Positions 14,735-24,213 of a DNA stretch of 49,433 bases are shown here, one piece after another (within the stretch, counting starts at the first letter, position 1; each line of letters begins with the position of its first letter). The DNA is taken from positions 1 to 49,433 of the forward strand of contig NZ_JABWQV010000018.1 in NCBI RefSeq assembly GCF_014268615.1, given 5' to 3'. The position numbers and the translations under genes are program-made. The stretch is from Pseudomonas tehranensis. GTDB lineage: Bacteria > Pseudomonadota > Gammaproteobacteria > Pseudomonadales > Pseudomonadaceae. Under the pieces are notes generated by a model. The model was not told the origin of the DNA, did not search any database, and saw nothing but the letters and a program-made list of their open reading frames with translations.

Positions 14735-14801
14735 GGAATGCTCTCGGAAACAGGAAATCAGGAGATTCCATCCTCAGCGAAAGGCTAAGATAGGAAAAGT
14801 T

Positions 14802-14823
14802 GAATTTCCCAATTTTTAAATTC
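14802..14823 (+). promoter_or_regulatory. Candidate LysR-type operator between argC and the lysR gene
   Basis: GAATTT (14802-14807) and AAATTC (14818-14823) form a perfect 6-bp inverted repeat around 10 bases in the 114-base divergent gap, which contains the T-N11-A pattern of LysR sites. It lies about 25 bases before the lysR start. Inferred from position and symmetry only. Confidence 0.45.
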
Positions 14824-14848
14824 AGATTTACTGAACAAGGAGGGCCGC

Positions 14849-15733
14849 ATGCGCGAAATCAGCCTGGACCGTCTGCGTACGTTGGTGGCCATTGTCGACT
14901 TGGGTTCGTTTGCCGAGGCCGCTCGGGCATTGCACCTTGCGCCCCCCACAGTCAGCTTGCATATCGCCGACCTGGAGTCACGGGTTGGCGGCAAGCTGTT
15001 GTCACGCACGCGCGGGCGCATTCAGCCTTCGACGATTGGAGAAACACTGGTGGAGCGCGCGCGACGCCTGTTGGCGGACGCGGAGCAGGCGCTTGAAGAC
15101 GTGGAGCGTCAGGTGCAGGGCTTGGCCGGACGCGTGCGGCTGGGTGCCTCGACAGGGGCCATTGCTCAGTTGCTGCCGCAAGCTTTGGAAACGTTGGGCC
15201 AACGCCACCCCGCTATCGATCTGCAGGTGGCTGTGCTCACCTCACAGGAAACGTTGAAGAAGCTTGTCGAGGGTTCGCTCGAGATCGGCCTGGTCGCGCT
15301 GCCTCAACCACAGGTGAAGGGGTTGCGGATCGAGCCATGGCGACGGGACCCGGTCATGGCCTTCTTGCCGGCTCGCTGGGAATGCCCGGCTATTGTGACA
15401 TCCGGCTGGCTGGCCACTCAGCCCTTGATTCTGAATGACAACACCACCCGGCTTTCGCGCTTGACGTCGGAGTGGTTCGCCAGTGACGGACACCAGCCTA
15501 GGCCTCGTATTCAACTGAATTACAACGATGCGATCAAAAGCCTGGTGGCTGCCGGTTATGGCGCGACGTTGTTGCCACATGAAGCTTCCACGCCATTACC
15601 CGATACCCGGATCGTCATGAGGCCCTTGCAGCCCTTATTGTGGCGTGAACTGGGCGTTGCCCACCGAGCTGGCGAAGTCGAGCGGTCTACGCAACATGTG
15701 CTGGATGTGCTGTGGGGGTTGAGTGCGGGGTAG
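14849..15733 (+). CDS. LysR-family transcriptional regulator, 294 aa
   Basis: N-terminal winged helix-turn-helix (R-L-R-T-L-V-A-I-V-D-L-G-S-F-A-E-A-A-R-A, then A-P-P-T-V-S-L-H-I-A-D-L-E, residues about 4-45), then the periplasmic-binding-like effector domain (about 90-290). Standard length. A GGAGG-type site (AAGGAGGGC) lies 6-8 bases before the ATG. It is divergent from the short argC, its probable target along with itself. The ligand is not predictable. Confidence 0.9.
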   Translation: MREISLDRLRTLVAIVDLGSFAEAARALHLAPPTVSLHIADLESRVGGKLLSRTRGRIQPSTIGETLVERARRLLADAEQALEDVERQVQGLAGRVRLGASTGAIAQLLPQALETLGQRHPAIDLQVAVLTSQETLKKLVEGSLEIGLVALPQPQVKGLRIEPWRRDPVMAFLPARWECPAIVTSGWLATQPLILNDNTTRLSRLTSEWFASDGHQPRPRIQLNYNDAIKSLVAAGYGATLLPHEASTPLPDTRIVMRPLQPLLWRELGVAHRAGEVERSTQHVLDVLWGLSAG

Positions 15734-15788
15734 GATGATGGTTTATCGGACGGGCCATGGATGCTATTACCTGACCACCCACCCGCTT

Positions 15789-16535
15789 TCACTGCCCAAC
15801 AACCCCCTCATACCGCCGCTGAATCCGTTCCACCTCGCCCGAACGGCGCAACTGCTCCAAAGCCTTGGCCCACGCAGTCACCACCTCGTCCTCAGAATCG
15901 AGGCTGAACGCGATGTACAGCGACGAGCGATAGAGCTCGATGGGAATTTTGCGCAGCGTGCCCGGTGCGATGTTCAACTGGCGGCTGTAGTAAGCCACTC
16001 CGGCATCGGTGTCGCCGACGATGATGCCGGTGCGCCCGGCGAGCAGCATGCGGTAGAGCAACTTGCTCTCGGTTGCACTTTTGTCCACGTTATTGAAACC
16101 CAGCGACTGCAGCATCTGGGGCACCAGGCCGGCATGACGGGTGGTGATCTGCGGGGCGTGCAGCAGTTGTTCCAGGGAGTTCACCGGCGGCGCATTGGCC
16201 AGTTGATAGGCGTAAATGGACTCCTCCACGATCGGCCCGACCCACTTGTATAACGGCTCGCGCTCCGCCGTGCGGAACAACGAGAACATGATGGTCTTGC
16301 TGCGGGTCCTCAGTACCTGGGTGGCGCGCATGCTGGGCTGCAGATGCACCTCAAAGTCATCCCCGGTCAACGCCATGATGGCCCGCACGATCTCCGTGGT
16401 CATACCTGTGAGCTGGTTGTTCTCCTGATAGTTGTACGGGGCCCATTCTTCGGTAACGACCTGGTACTCTCCGGCCTTGACCCCTGTGCCGAGCAATAGA
16501 CAAAGCAGCGCCGCAGCCGGTGTCGAAATTCTCAC
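15789..16535 (-). CDS. Periplasmic family-3 solute-binding protein without a transporter, 248 aa
   Basis: The N-terminus from the GTG at 16535 (V-R-I-S-T-P-A-A-A-L-L-C-L-L-L-G-T-G-V-K-A) is a Sec signal peptide and has AGGAG 6-7 bases upstream; the longer open frame lacks both. The mature protein begins with Y-Q-V-V-T-E-E-W-A-P-Y-N-Y, the usual opening of amino-acid-type binding proteins (SBP_bac_3), and contains M-F-S-L-F-R-T-A-E-R-E. No permease or ATPase gene is adjacent, so it either shares a transporter elsewhere or acts as a sensor. It is convergent with the lysR gene. Confidence 0.82.
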   Translation of the reverse strand: MRISTPAAALLCLLLGTGVKAGEYQVVTEEWAPYNYQENNQLTGMTTEIVRAIMALTGDDFEVHLQPSMRATQVLRTRSKTIMFSLFRTAEREPLYKWVGPIVEESIYAYQLANAPPVNSLEQLLHAPQITTRHAGLVPQMLQSLGFNNVDKSATESKLLYRMLLAGRTGIIVGDTDAGVAYYSRQLNIAPGTLRKIPIELYRSSLYIAFSLDSEDEVVTAWAKALEQLRRSGEVERIQRRYEGVVGQ

Positions 16536-16878
16536 GTGTTCTCCTGATAAGCCGTTCGGTGTTCGCGCAAGGCCGAGGTGGAAACTCACAGAACAAGCAT
16601 AGACGCAAACCCGTGGCTGACGGCTGATGCAATCCACACTCCTGCCTTTGGCAATCTCTTGGTTCCAGAATTTCCGAGACCACCCGCTTCTTCGGCTGAT
16701 CGCCACAATGATTGAGCTGCACGAGTCAAACTGGCGGGTTTCAGGTATCTGTTATTCCCATAGTTGCTATCGATACCATCGCCGTTCTCGTCATCGGCCT
16801 CTCTCTCTAATCTGCCCACCAACGCGATCGATGACGATCGCAGCAGATCACAGTCCGCCCCTTATGGAGAGAGAAACG
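16536..16878. other. 343-base divergent intergenic region
   Basis: No gene is seen. GGTATC (16744-16749) and GATACC (16772-16777) form an inverted repeat, and CGATCGATGACGATCG near 16828-16843 is a short hairpin in the likely leader of the hydrolase gene. Both promoters should lie here; no consensus -35/-10 pair stands out. Confidence 0.45.
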
Positions 16879-17832
16879 ATGAACACACTCAATCGCACCC
16901 TGGCCATCGCGACACTGGCACTGGCTACCCTCAGCGCCGAGGCTGCATCGCCCACCCAGGCCGGCGCTAGCGCGTCCGCCGTCGGCAGCGTGATCCAGTC
17001 CGCCAGTTACATCACCACCCGGGACGGCGTGCAGCTGTACTACAAGGACTGGGGCCCCCGCGATGGTCAGGTGGTCACCTTCAGCCACGGCTGGCCGCTG
17101 AACGCAGACAGCTGGGAAGCGCAGATGATGTTCCTCGCCGCCAAAGGCTACCGCGTTGTTGCCCACGACCGTCGCGGCCACGGACGCTCCAGCCAGCCAT
17201 GGGAGGGCAACGACATGGATCACTACGCCGACGATCTGGCGGCGGTGATTGAAGCGCTGGATCTGAAAGAGGTGACTTTGGTGGGGTTCTCCACCGGTGG
17301 CGGCGAAGTGGCTCGCTATATCGGTCGCCATGGTACCGGCCGGGTGAAGAAGGCCGTGCTGGTCTCCTCCGTCCCACCGCTGATGCTCAAGACCCCGACC
17401 AACCCCGGCGGCCTGCCCATCGAGGTGTTCGACGGGCTGCGCAAGGCATCCCTGGAGAACCGCTCGCAGCTTTACCTGGACATCGCTTCCGGCCCCTTCT
17501 TCGGCTTCAACCGCGAGGGTGCCAAGCCGTCCCAAGGGCTGATCCAGTCGTTCTGGGTCCAGGGCATGCAGGCGGGCAGCAAGAACACCTATGAGTCGAT
17601 CGCGGCCTTCTCGGCGACCGACTTCCGTGGCGACTTGAAGAAGTTCGATGTGCCGACGCTGGTGATCCATGGCGATGACGATCAGATCGTGCCTATCGAT
17701 GCTTCAGGCAGGGCGTCGGCGGCGCTGATCAAGGGTGCACGCCTGATCGTCTACCCCGGCGCGCCGCATGGCCTGACCGATACGCACAAGGACCGGCTGA
17801 ACCAGGATCTGCTGACGTTCCTTCAGGAATAG
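16879..17832 (+). CDS. Exported alpha/beta hydrolase, non-haem haloperoxidase-like, 317 aa
   Basis: The start at 16879 ([12 protein letters not shown]) follows GGAGAGAG and gives a Sec signal peptide ending near A-E-A-A, so the enzyme is periplasmic or secreted. The fold is a classical alpha/beta hydrolase: H-G-W-P-L oxyanion region, H-D-R-R-G-H-G-R-S, the nucleophile in G-F-S-T-G-G-G-E, the acid in H-G-D-D-D-Q and His in G-A-P-H-G-L. These match cofactor-free haloperoxidases/peroxyhydrolases, which are mostly cytoplasmic and about 275 aa; the signal peptide accounts for the extra length. True substrate unknown. A terminator follows. Confidence 0.88.
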   Translation: MNTLNRTLAIATLALATLSAEAASPTQAGASASAVGSVIQSASYITTRDGVQLYYKDWGPRDGQVVTFSHGWPLNADSWEAQMMFLAAKGYRVVAHDRRGHGRSSQPWEGNDMDHYADDLAAVIEALDLKEVTLVGFSTGGGEVARYIGRHGTGRVKKAVLVSSVPPLMLKTPTNPGGLPIEVFDGLRKASLENRSQLYLDIASGPFFGFNREGAKPSQGLIQSFWVQGMQAGSKNTYESIAAFSATDFRGDLKKFDVPTLVIHGDDDQIVPIDASGRASAALIKGARLIVYPGAPHGLTDTHKDRLNQDLLTFLQE

Positions 17833-17896
17833 AACCGGAACATGCACTGCCCGCTCCGTTGTTCAGGGAGCCTCACAGATACTGCATCCACCTTGC

Positions 17897-17921
17897 AAAG
17901 CCCTTCTCAGGAAGGGCTTTT
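17897..17921 (+). terminator. Rho-independent terminator of the hydrolase gene
   Basis: AAAGCCCTTC and GAAGGGCTTTT pair around TCAG and end in a T run, 65 bases after the hydrolase stop codon. Confidence 0.8.
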
Positions 17922-18020
17922 GCGTTCGTCAACGCTCTGTGGCGGGCACGCTCATCAATTCATGTGAACCTAGCCGTCCTCCCACCCTCGGATATTCAAG
18001 ACGTACTCAGGGTGACCCAT

Positions 18021-20198
18021 ATGGCAATCGAAGACACTTTATTACGTCAACGCAAGGTACTTGCCGAGTTCGGCGAGCTGGCCCTGGTTTCAGACGACCT
18101 GGAGCACATTCTGGATGAGGCGTGTCGCCTGGTGGGTGAGGCGCTGGAAACCCATCTGGCGAAGTTCATGTTGCTGGAAGACGACGGTGTCACTTTCCTC
18201 GTGCGTAACGGTGTGGGGTGGGCACCCGGCGTGGTGGGAAAAGTACGGGTGCAGGCCCTGGCAGGAACCCCGGAACGCTATTCCCTGGACACCGGCAACG
18301 CCGTCATTTCCACGGATGCCTCAACAGAAACACGCTTTCACTATCACGACTTTCAGAAGCGCAACGGCGTTCAGGCGTTCGTCAATGTACTGGTATACGG
18401 AGCCAGCGAAACACGGCCATTCGGCATATTCGAAGTCGACAGTCGCAGCCCCAGGCAGTTTAGCCAGAGCGATATCGATTTTCTGCGCGGTTACAGCAAC
18501 CTCCTCGGTGCCGCATTGAGGCGCTCGCAAACCATGCAAGCCATGCGCCTGACCGAAGAAAAATTGCGTGAAAGCGAAAGGCACTACCGAATCGCGGCGC
18601 AGCTCACTCCGCTCTGGCCCTGGACGGCCGACAGCCATGGCGCGGTGACGTCACTGGATCAACGCTGGTATGAATACACCGCAAGGTCGCCGGCGCAGAC
18701 ATTGGGACGCCAGTGGTTAAACGCAGTGCATCCCGATGACCGGCTATCATTTGCCAAGCTATGGAAACAGTCGCTGGCCAGTTTGCAACCCTTCGACGCG
18801 CATATCCAGTTGCGCAAGTCCACGGGAGAATATCGATGGTTCAGAATCCGTGCATTTTGCAGCCTGGACCCTGAAGGCCGTTGCGAACAGTGGTATGGCA
18901 CCGTCGAAGACATTCACGAGCGGGTGCAACTGGAGGCGGCGCTGAGGGACTGGAACGAGCTGCTCGAAGAACGCATCGCTGTCCGAACAAGGCAGCTTGA
19001 AGCCGAACAACAAGAGCGCGCGCTGGCCGAGTCCAAACTACGCCAAAGCCAGAAAATGGAAGCTGTCGGCCAACTGACCGGGGGCATCGCCCACGACTTC
19101 AACAACCTTCTGGCCGGCATCACCGGCAGCCTGGAGTTGATGCAACGGCACATCGACAATCAACGTTATGACGAGCTGTCCCGGTACAACTCTGTCGCCC
19201 TGACTTCGGCAACCCGTGCAGCCGCCTTGACCCAGCGCCTGCTGGCATTTTCCCGGCAGCAATCGTTGCAACCGGAAGTGCTCGAACCTCGGGAGGTGGT
19301 GGCCGGCCTCGAAGAAATCATCCGGCGTTCCGTGGGGCCGAGCATTCATGTCGAATGTTCTTTCAGGGGGCACGACCCGATCAAATGCGACCCGAATGGG
19401 CTGGAGAACGCGCTGCTCAACCTGGCGATCAACGCTCGGGATGCGATGCCCGGTGGCGGGACCTTGAAGCTGGACGTACAACGTTGCGCTATCGACGCGC
19501 AATCTTGCAGCGAAAAGATGCTGCCCGCCGGCCTGTATGTGGCGATATCGGTCGCGGACTCAGGCACCGGGATCAGCGCCGACATCCTGCCGCGCGTGTT
19601 CGATCCGTTTTTCACCACCAAGCGCATTGGCGAAGGTTCCGGTCTGGGCCTGTCGATGATTTACGGGTTTGCCCAGCAATCCGGCGGGCAGGTGAAGATT
19701 CAGAGCAGCGTCGGGGTGGGAACGACCGTGACGATGTATTTCCCGGTGGTCAGCCAGTCCCCCGCTCGGCCGGAGGACGCTGAGCCGGAGGCTGCGCGAC
19801 TGCAACCAGGTGCCAACGAAACGATTCTGCTGGTCGACGACGAAGCGGCTATTCGCCAGATGGTTTCGGAGTTCCTGACCGAAGCCGGCTATCGTGTCAT
19901 CGAGGCCCTGGACAGTGCCTCTGCCCTGAAACAGGCCGAGAAAACGGCGCATCTCGATCTGCTGCTCACGGACATCGGCCTGCCCGGAACCATGAACGGT
20001 GTCGCTCTGGCGGCTGCAATGAAGACCCGATATCCCTCGCTCAAAGTGATGTTCATCACCGGGTTCGCCGAAGGCAAAAGCCTGGTTTCGGTGGATGCAA
20101 CGACCCGCATCCTGACCAAGCCTTTCAGCTTGACCGACCTGGGGCAGCAGGTGGCTTCGCTGATTCACGCCAGTGATGACGGCGCTGAATCAGCGTAA
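18021..20198 (+). CDS. Soluble hybrid histidine kinase (GAF-PAS-HisKA-HATPase-REC), 725 aa
   Basis: Starting at 18021 (M-A-I-E-D-T-L-L), the order is a GAF domain (about 15-165), a PAS domain with PAC tail (about 185-310), a coiled-coil linker, the phosphoacceptor box [11 protein letters not shown] (His near 357), an ATPase domain with N-x-x-x-N in L-A-I-N-A-R-D-A-M and G-x-G-x-G in G-E-G-S-G-L-G-L-S, and a C-terminal receiver (L-L-V-D-D-E-A; Asp in L-L-L-T-D-I-G near 650; Lys in T-K-P-F). No membrane segment is seen, so it senses an internal signal, perhaps light or redox. The longer frame from 17859 crosses the upstream terminator and is rejected. No response regulator gene is adjacent. Confidence 0.88.
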   Translation: MAIEDTLLRQRKVLAEFGELALVSDDLEHILDEACRLVGEALETHLAKFMLLEDDGVTFLVRNGVGWAPGVVGKVRVQALAGTPERYSLDTGNAVISTDASTETRFHYHDFQKRNGVQAFVNVLVYGASETRPFGIFEVDSRSPRQFSQSDIDFLRGYSNLLGAALRRSQTMQAMRLTEEKLRESERHYRIAAQLTPLWPWTADSHGAVTSLDQRWYEYTARSPAQTLGRQWLNAVHPDDRLSFAKLWKQSLASLQPFDAHIQLRKSTGEYRWFRIRAFCSLDPEGRCEQWYGTVEDIHERVQLEAALRDWNELLEERIAVRTRQLEAEQQERALAESKLRQSQKMEAVGQLTGGIAHDFNNLLAGITGSLELMQRHIDNQRYDELSRYNSVALTSATRAAALTQRLLAFSRQQSLQPEVLEPREVVAGLEEIIRRSVGPSIHVECSFRGHDPIKCDPNGLENALLNLAINARDAMPGGGTLKLDVQRCAIDAQSCSEKMLPAGLYVAISVADSGTGISADILPRVFDPFFTTKRIGEGSGLGLSMIYGFAQQSGGQVKIQSSVGVGTTVTMYFPVVSQSPARPEDAEPEAARLQPGANETILLVDDEAAIRQMVSEFLTEAGYRVIEALDSASALKQAEKTAHLDLLLTDIGLPGTMNGVALAAAMKTRYPSLKVMFITGFAEGKSLVSVDATTRILTKPFSLTDLGQQVASLIHASDDGAESA

Positions 20199-20212
20199 AA
20201 CGTTTCAATCAA

Positions 20213-20701
20213 TCAATGCCGCAGCAGCTTGCGCAACGGAATCTCGTCCTTGCGCACGGGCGATTTGATGACGATGTAGCTGAAGTATTTGGAGATGCCG
20301 ATGTTCTTGTCCAGCAGGCTTTCCATCACATCCTGGTAATCCTGGATGCTGCGGGTCATGAAGCGCACGAGATAGTCGTAGCCGCCGCTGATCAGGTGAC
20401 ATTCGAGCACTTCATCCACCAGGCGGATGTTGGATTCGAATTTGGCGAAGTCCTCGCGCTTATGGTCGCTCAAGGTGATTTCGGTGAAGACCGTCACCGA
20501 ATCGGTAATCTTGGCCAGGTTCAAGTGGGCCTTGTAGCTGGAGATGTACCCCAACGATTCCAGCCGTTTGACCCGTTGCAGGCATGGGCTGGCGGAAAGC
20601 CCCACGGCATCGGCCAGGCTGACGTTGGTCATGCGGCCGTCTTTTTGAAGCTCTACCAGAATGCTGATGTCGATCCGGTCCAGTTTCGCTACACCTTCCA
20701 T
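20213..20701 (-). CDS. Lrp/AsnC-family regulator, 162 aa
   Basis: N-terminal helix-turn-helix (L-D-R-I-D-I-S-I-L-V-E-L-Q-K-D-G-R ... S-A-S-P-C-L-Q-R-V-K-R-L-E, residues about 6-50) and the C-terminal RAM effector domain (C-H-L-I-S-G-G-Y-D-Y-L-V-R-F near 100-115). Standard length. It is the last gene of a minus-strand series (gabT, HAD, lrp) and convergent with the histidine kinase. It likely controls this amino-acid catabolic set in response to an amino acid. Confidence 0.9.
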   Translation of the reverse strand: MEGVAKLDRIDISILVELQKDGRMTNVSLADAVGLSASPCLQRVKRLESLGYISSYKAHLNLAKITDSVTVFTEITLSDHKREDFAKFESNIRLVDEVLECHLISGGYDYLVRFMTRSIQDYQDVMESLLDKNIGISKYFSYIVIKSPVRKDEIPLRKLLRH

Positions 20702-20745
20702 CGCCTACCTCTGCCTGCCATTTGTAAGACAATCTTCTAACAAAA

Positions 20746-21402
20746 TCAGCACCGTAAAGACAGCTGATGCTGAGCCACCAGGTCGGCCATGCTGTTGATG
20801 CAATGCTGGCCTGCGCATGGCTTGGGTGGGTTGTCGGGGTTGCGACAAATCAGGCAAACCGCCCCGACCTTGGCTGGGCGGGCGCCCGGACGGGTTACTT
20901 GAAGAATAGCCTGCGCATCGAGGTCGTTGGCCTTGAGCCAAGCGGGATCGTGCAAGGGGTCACTGGCCAGTGAAATAAAATCCTCCGGCTCGATGCCCAG
21001 GCGCTCGCATAACGCGCCCCGGTCTTCTGCATCGCGGTCGCCCAGCACCAGCAGGCGATAGAACTTGCGTAGATAGAGCATCGCCCCCGGCGCATCCTCG
21101 AACAACGTCCAGGCGGCGGCCGAGCGGGCGAAGCTCATGCCCTCCTCCCAACTGACCTTGAGTTTCCAGCGCTCGGCCAACTGACGGTGGGCGAAACACA
21201 GCAAACCGCTGAAACCCAACTCGCCGAAGCGCGGATACAGCGCTTGCAGCACCTCGTCGAACTCGGCCAGCACCTGGGTTTTTTCTGGCGACTCACCGTG
21301 GTGTTCCAGCAGCGGCTGCAGCGCCGTCCAGATGGCGGAGTCCCGATCCACCAGGACCTCATCGCAGTCGATCAACAATGCCCGATACTCAGTCAACCTC
21401 AT
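20746..21402 (-). CDS. HAD-superfamily hydrolase-like protein with a C-terminal Cys cluster, 218 aa
   Basis: The start at 21402 (M-R-L-T-E-Y) has GGAGG upstream. Motif I is L-L-I-D-C-D-E-V-L-V-D (nucleophile and acid Asp present), motif II Ser/Thr is less clear, and L-V-L-G-D-R-D-A-E and L-A-S-D-P-L-H-D-P lie where motif IV belongs, which suggests an active or near-active phosphatase. The C-terminal 40 residues add an unusual cluster C-x2-C-x9-C-x4-C, like a zinc ribbon. It lies 89 bases downstream of gabT on the same strand, probably co-transcribed; its role in amine catabolism is unknown. Confidence 0.75.
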   Translation of the reverse strand: MRLTEYRALLIDCDEVLVDRDSAIWTALQPLLEHHGESPEKTQVLAEFDEVLQALYPRFGELGFSGLLCFAHRQLAERWKLKVSWEEGMSFARSAAAWTLFEDAPGAMLYLRKFYRLLVLGDRDAEDRGALCERLGIEPEDFISLASDPLHDPAWLKANDLDAQAILQVTRPGARPAKVGAVCLICRNPDNPPKPCAGQHCINSMADLVAQHQLSLRC

Positions 21403-21491
21403 GGGTAAAGCCTCCGCTGATGTCCCATCGATCCACGCTCCTTTGATTTGCATGGGCGCTTGCCCTGGCAAACGCCATGAACACCAGGCCT

Positions 21492-22784
21492 TCAGCCCAT
21501 GACCCGTGCCAGCGCAGCGTCGAGAATCTGCAAGGCTTCATCGACCTGCGCCTCGCTGGTCACCAGCGGGGCAAGGAAGCGCAATACGTTGCGGTACACC
21601 CCGCACTTGATAACCAGCAATCCACCGGCCCGGGCTTCGTCGATCAAGCGTTGGTTGAGGTCGGCATCCGGGGAGCGTGCAACGTCATCCTTGATCAGTT
21701 CGATCGCCAGCATGAAGCCGCTACCACGCACGTCGCCAATGCGCGGGTAACGGGCTTGGAGGCGCAACAACCCCTGACGCAGCCGCTCGCCCAGGGCTTC
21801 GCCACGGGCCAACAGGTGTTCCTGCTCGTAGGCGTCGATCACCGCCAGCGCCGCCGCGCACGACAGCGCGTTACCGCCATAGGTGCCGCCCAGTCCACCA
21901 GGCAGTGGCGCATCCATGATTTCGGCCTTGCCGACCACACCCGACAGCGGCAAGCCGCCGGCCAGGCTTTTGGCGACCGTGACCAGGTCTGGCTGGATGC
22001 CGGCATGCTGGAAGCCGAACCATTTACCGGTGCGACCAAACCCGGTCTGGATTTCATCGAGAATCAGCACAATGCCATGTTTTTCCGTCAGCGCGCGCAG
22101 GCCCTGGAGGAACTCGGCGGGCGCCGAGAGGAAACCGCCGTCGCCTTGCACCGGCTCAAGGATGATCGCTGCGACCCGCTCAGGCGCCACTTGAGTGGCC
22201 AACAGTTCGTCCAGCGCCTGGAGCGCCATTTCGCTGGTGACACCCCGGTAGGCATTCGGATAGGGCGTGTGAAACACCTCCGGTGCGAACGGTCCGAAAT
22301 TCTGTTTATAAGGCTGGCTCATGCCGGTGAGCGTGGTACCCAACAACGTCCGGCCATGGAAGCCGCCGCGAAAGGCGATCACCGCCGAGCGCTGGGTGTA
22401 GGCTCGGGCGATCTTCACCGCGTTTTCTACCGCTTCGGCGCCTGAGGTAAAGAACGCCGCCTTATAGGCTTGCTCACCCCCGATCATTTCGCACAGGCGC
22501 TTGGCCAGGTCCAGATAAGGTTGGTAGGCCACGACCTGGAAACAGGCATGAGTCACTTTCTGCAGTTGGGCTTGCACCGCCGCGACTACCTTGGGGTGAT
22601 TGTGGCCGATGTTCAGGACCCCGATGCCGCCGACGAAGTCCAGGTAGCGCTTGCCGTCCACGTCCCACAACTCCGTGCCCTGGGCCCGGTCGATCACCAG
22701 CGGATGGGCAGTGACCAGGCCACGTGGCACGAATTGATCACGCTGACGGAGCAGACTTGGGGTTTCTTCGACTTTACTGTTCAT
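21492..22784 (-). CDS. gabT: 4-aminobutyrate (GABA) aminotransferase, class III, 430 aa
   Basis: PLP enzyme moving the amino group of GABA (or 5-aminovalerate) to 2-oxoglutarate. Class-III hallmarks: F-T-S-G-A-E-A-V-E-N-A-V-K-I-A-R, F-R-G-G-F-H-G-R-T, the E-P-V-Q-G-D-G-G region, L-I-L-D-E-I-Q-T-G-F-G-R-T-G and the PLP Lys in V-A-K-S-L-A-G-G-L-P. The usual start M-N-S-K-V is at 22784 with GGGA seven bases upstream; M-G-N-A-M at 22796 is an alternative with its own GAGG. It heads the minus-strand set with the HAD and lrp genes and is divergent from the 2-hydroxyacid dehydrogenase. Confidence 0.9.
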   Translation of the reverse strand: MNSKVEETPSLLRQRDQFVPRGLVTAHPLVIDRAQGTELWDVDGKRYLDFVGGIGVLNIGHNHPKVVAAVQAQLQKVTHACFQVVAYQPYLDLAKRLCEMIGGEQAYKAAFFTSGAEAVENAVKIARAYTQRSAVIAFRGGFHGRTLLGTTLTGMSQPYKQNFGPFAPEVFHTPYPNAYRGVTSEMALQALDELLATQVAPERVAAIILEPVQGDGGFLSAPAEFLQGLRALTEKHGIVLILDEIQTGFGRTGKWFGFQHAGIQPDLVTVAKSLAGGLPLSGVVGKAEIMDAPLPGGLGGTYGGNALSCAAALAVIDAYEQEHLLARGEALGERLRQGLLRLQARYPRIGDVRGSGFMLAIELIKDDVARSPDADLNQRLIDEARAGGLLVIKCGVYRNVLRFLAPLVTSEAQVDEALQILDAALARVMG

Positions 22785-22796
22785 GGCATTTCCCAT

Positions 22797-23071
22797 CGTG
22801 AGCCTCGCAACCAGGAAGCGGCTGCGGTGTGTTCACAGGTTAAGCGTTCGACACGATTGTCTAAGCCGAACTTGGTCGTTGAGAAATTCGGATCGACTGT
22901 TTACACCCCGGCAAACAGCAGAATCCTCCAAGGGCCTCGTACCCCATGGAATCTGCTGACTTGCGCGCCATACAACGCAGCCTGATGTTCCCAGGGGGGG
23001 CCTTTCGACAGATCCTGCTTTGCCATTAAGGCATGCTTGTTACTTCCTTATTTCATGCGAGAAATGACCTC
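22797..23071. other. Divergent control region between gabT and the 2-hydroxyacid dehydrogenase
   Basis: Some 275 bases with no gene. It should hold both promoters and the Lrp sites. GTTTACACC and AAACAGC blocks near 22899-22920 form a loose partly symmetric pattern, but I see no clear consensus promoter. Confidence 0.35.
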
Positions 23072-23998
23072 ATGGCCCTGCTCTACAAAGCCGACCCGGT
23101 GCGCGGTGAACAATGGAAGCGCCTGTTCGCCGAACACGCACCGGATATCCAATGGCGTGCCTGGCCGGACATCGGCGATCCGCGGGATATTCGTTACCTG
23201 GCAGCCTGGCAGGCACCGGACGATATCGAAACGTTGTTGCCCAACCTGCAAGTGCTGTTCGCCTTGTCGGCAGGGGGCGATCAACTGGATCTGGGCCGCT
23301 TGCCGCCAACGCTACCGGTGGTGCGCTTGCTCGACCCGGGTATCAGCCAGGGTATGTGTGAATACGCCAGTTTCGCCGTGCTCAGCTTGCACCGGGACAT
23401 GTTGCGCTATCGCCAGCAACAGGCCGAGCGGTGCTGGCACGCACACCGGCTGGTGCCCGCGCAGCAGCGCCGGGTCGGGGTCATGGGCCTGGGGTTGCAG
23501 GCCCGTCACATACTCAACACCTTGAAGCCCTTTGGTTTCGCCTTATCAGGCTGGGCGCGCAGTGAACATCACATTGATGGAGTACAGTGCTTTGCCGGAA
23601 CCGGGCAACTGCCGGCCTTCCTCAGCCAATGCGACATTGTGCTGTGTGTCCTGCCACTGACCGAGCAGACCAAGGGAATTCTCAACCGCCAGCTGTTCCA
23701 GCATCTGCCCCACGGCGCGGCCCTGGTCAACATGGGTCGGGGTGGGCATCTGGTAGAAGCGCATTTACTTGAAGCCCTTGCCAGCGGCCAGCTGAGCGCG
23801 GCGGTGCTCGACGTGCTGGAACAGGAACCGGCCGCGCCGGATCATCCGTTCTGGAACCATCGGCAAATAATGCTGACCCCCCATATCGCAGCGATGACTC
23901 AACCCGAGAGTGCGTTCGGCGTGTTGTTGGACAATATTCGCCGGCATCAACGGGGCGAATCGATGCGGGGTCTGGTGGACCGTCAGCGCAGCTACTGA
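23072..23998 (+). CDS. D-isomer-specific 2-hydroxyacid dehydrogenase, glyoxylate/hydroxypyruvate reductase type, 308 aa
   Basis: NAD(P)H-dependent reductase of 2-oxo acids. The C-terminal nucleotide domain starts R-V-G-V-M-G-L-G-L-Q-A, a slightly altered Rossmann loop (Ala for the third Gly), followed by the family catalytic residues: Arg in N-M-G-R-G-G, Glu in L-E-Q-E-P and His in T-P-H-I-A-A. The W-x-x-x-P-D-I and F-A-L-S-A-G-G-D-Q elements match the GhrA-like subgroup. The start at 23072 (M-A-L-L-Y-K) suits the family length better than 23033. It is divergent from gabT. Confidence 0.85.
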   Translation: MALLYKADPVRGEQWKRLFAEHAPDIQWRAWPDIGDPRDIRYLAAWQAPDDIETLLPNLQVLFALSAGGDQLDLGRLPPTLPVVRLLDPGISQGMCEYASFAVLSLHRDMLRYRQQQAERCWHAHRLVPAQQRRVGVMGLGLQARHILNTLKPFGFALSGWARSEHHIDGVQCFAGTGQLPAFLSQCDIVLCVLPLTEQTKGILNRQLFQHLPHGAALVNMGRGGHLVEAHLLEALASGQLSAAVLDVLEQEPAAPDHPFWNHRQIMLTPHIAAMTQPESAFGVLLDNIRRHQRGESMRGLVDRQRSY

Positions 23999-24161
23999 CC
24001 CGTGCATGACAAGGTGCATCGGGCAAAAAACCATCCGGTATTTACTGCCGGCCCGGCCGCTGATTTGAGCAAGAAATGTGGCCGCAAGCGTCGTTGTAGA
24101 AGGAACCTGCCGAATCGTTTTGCGCCCCTTGTCAGGCTTGCTTGCAGGTGAGATACAAACA

Positions 24162-24175
24162 TTATCCGCGGATAA
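24162..24175 (+). promoter_or_regulatory. Perfect 14-bp palindrome upstream of the acetyltransferase gene
   Basis: TTATCCGCGGATAA is fully self-complementary and lies 38 bases before the start codon, where a dimeric regulator could block or aid transcription. Which regulator binds is unknown; the neighbouring Lrp protein is the nearest candidate. Confidence 0.5.
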
Positions 24176-24213
24176 ATCCGACTGATTACCCCCTCTCTCA
24201 ATGGTGATCTGCC

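Noticed and set aside
21477..22445. 322-aa plus-strand frame opposite gabT
   Set aside because: Antisense shadow of the aminotransferase.
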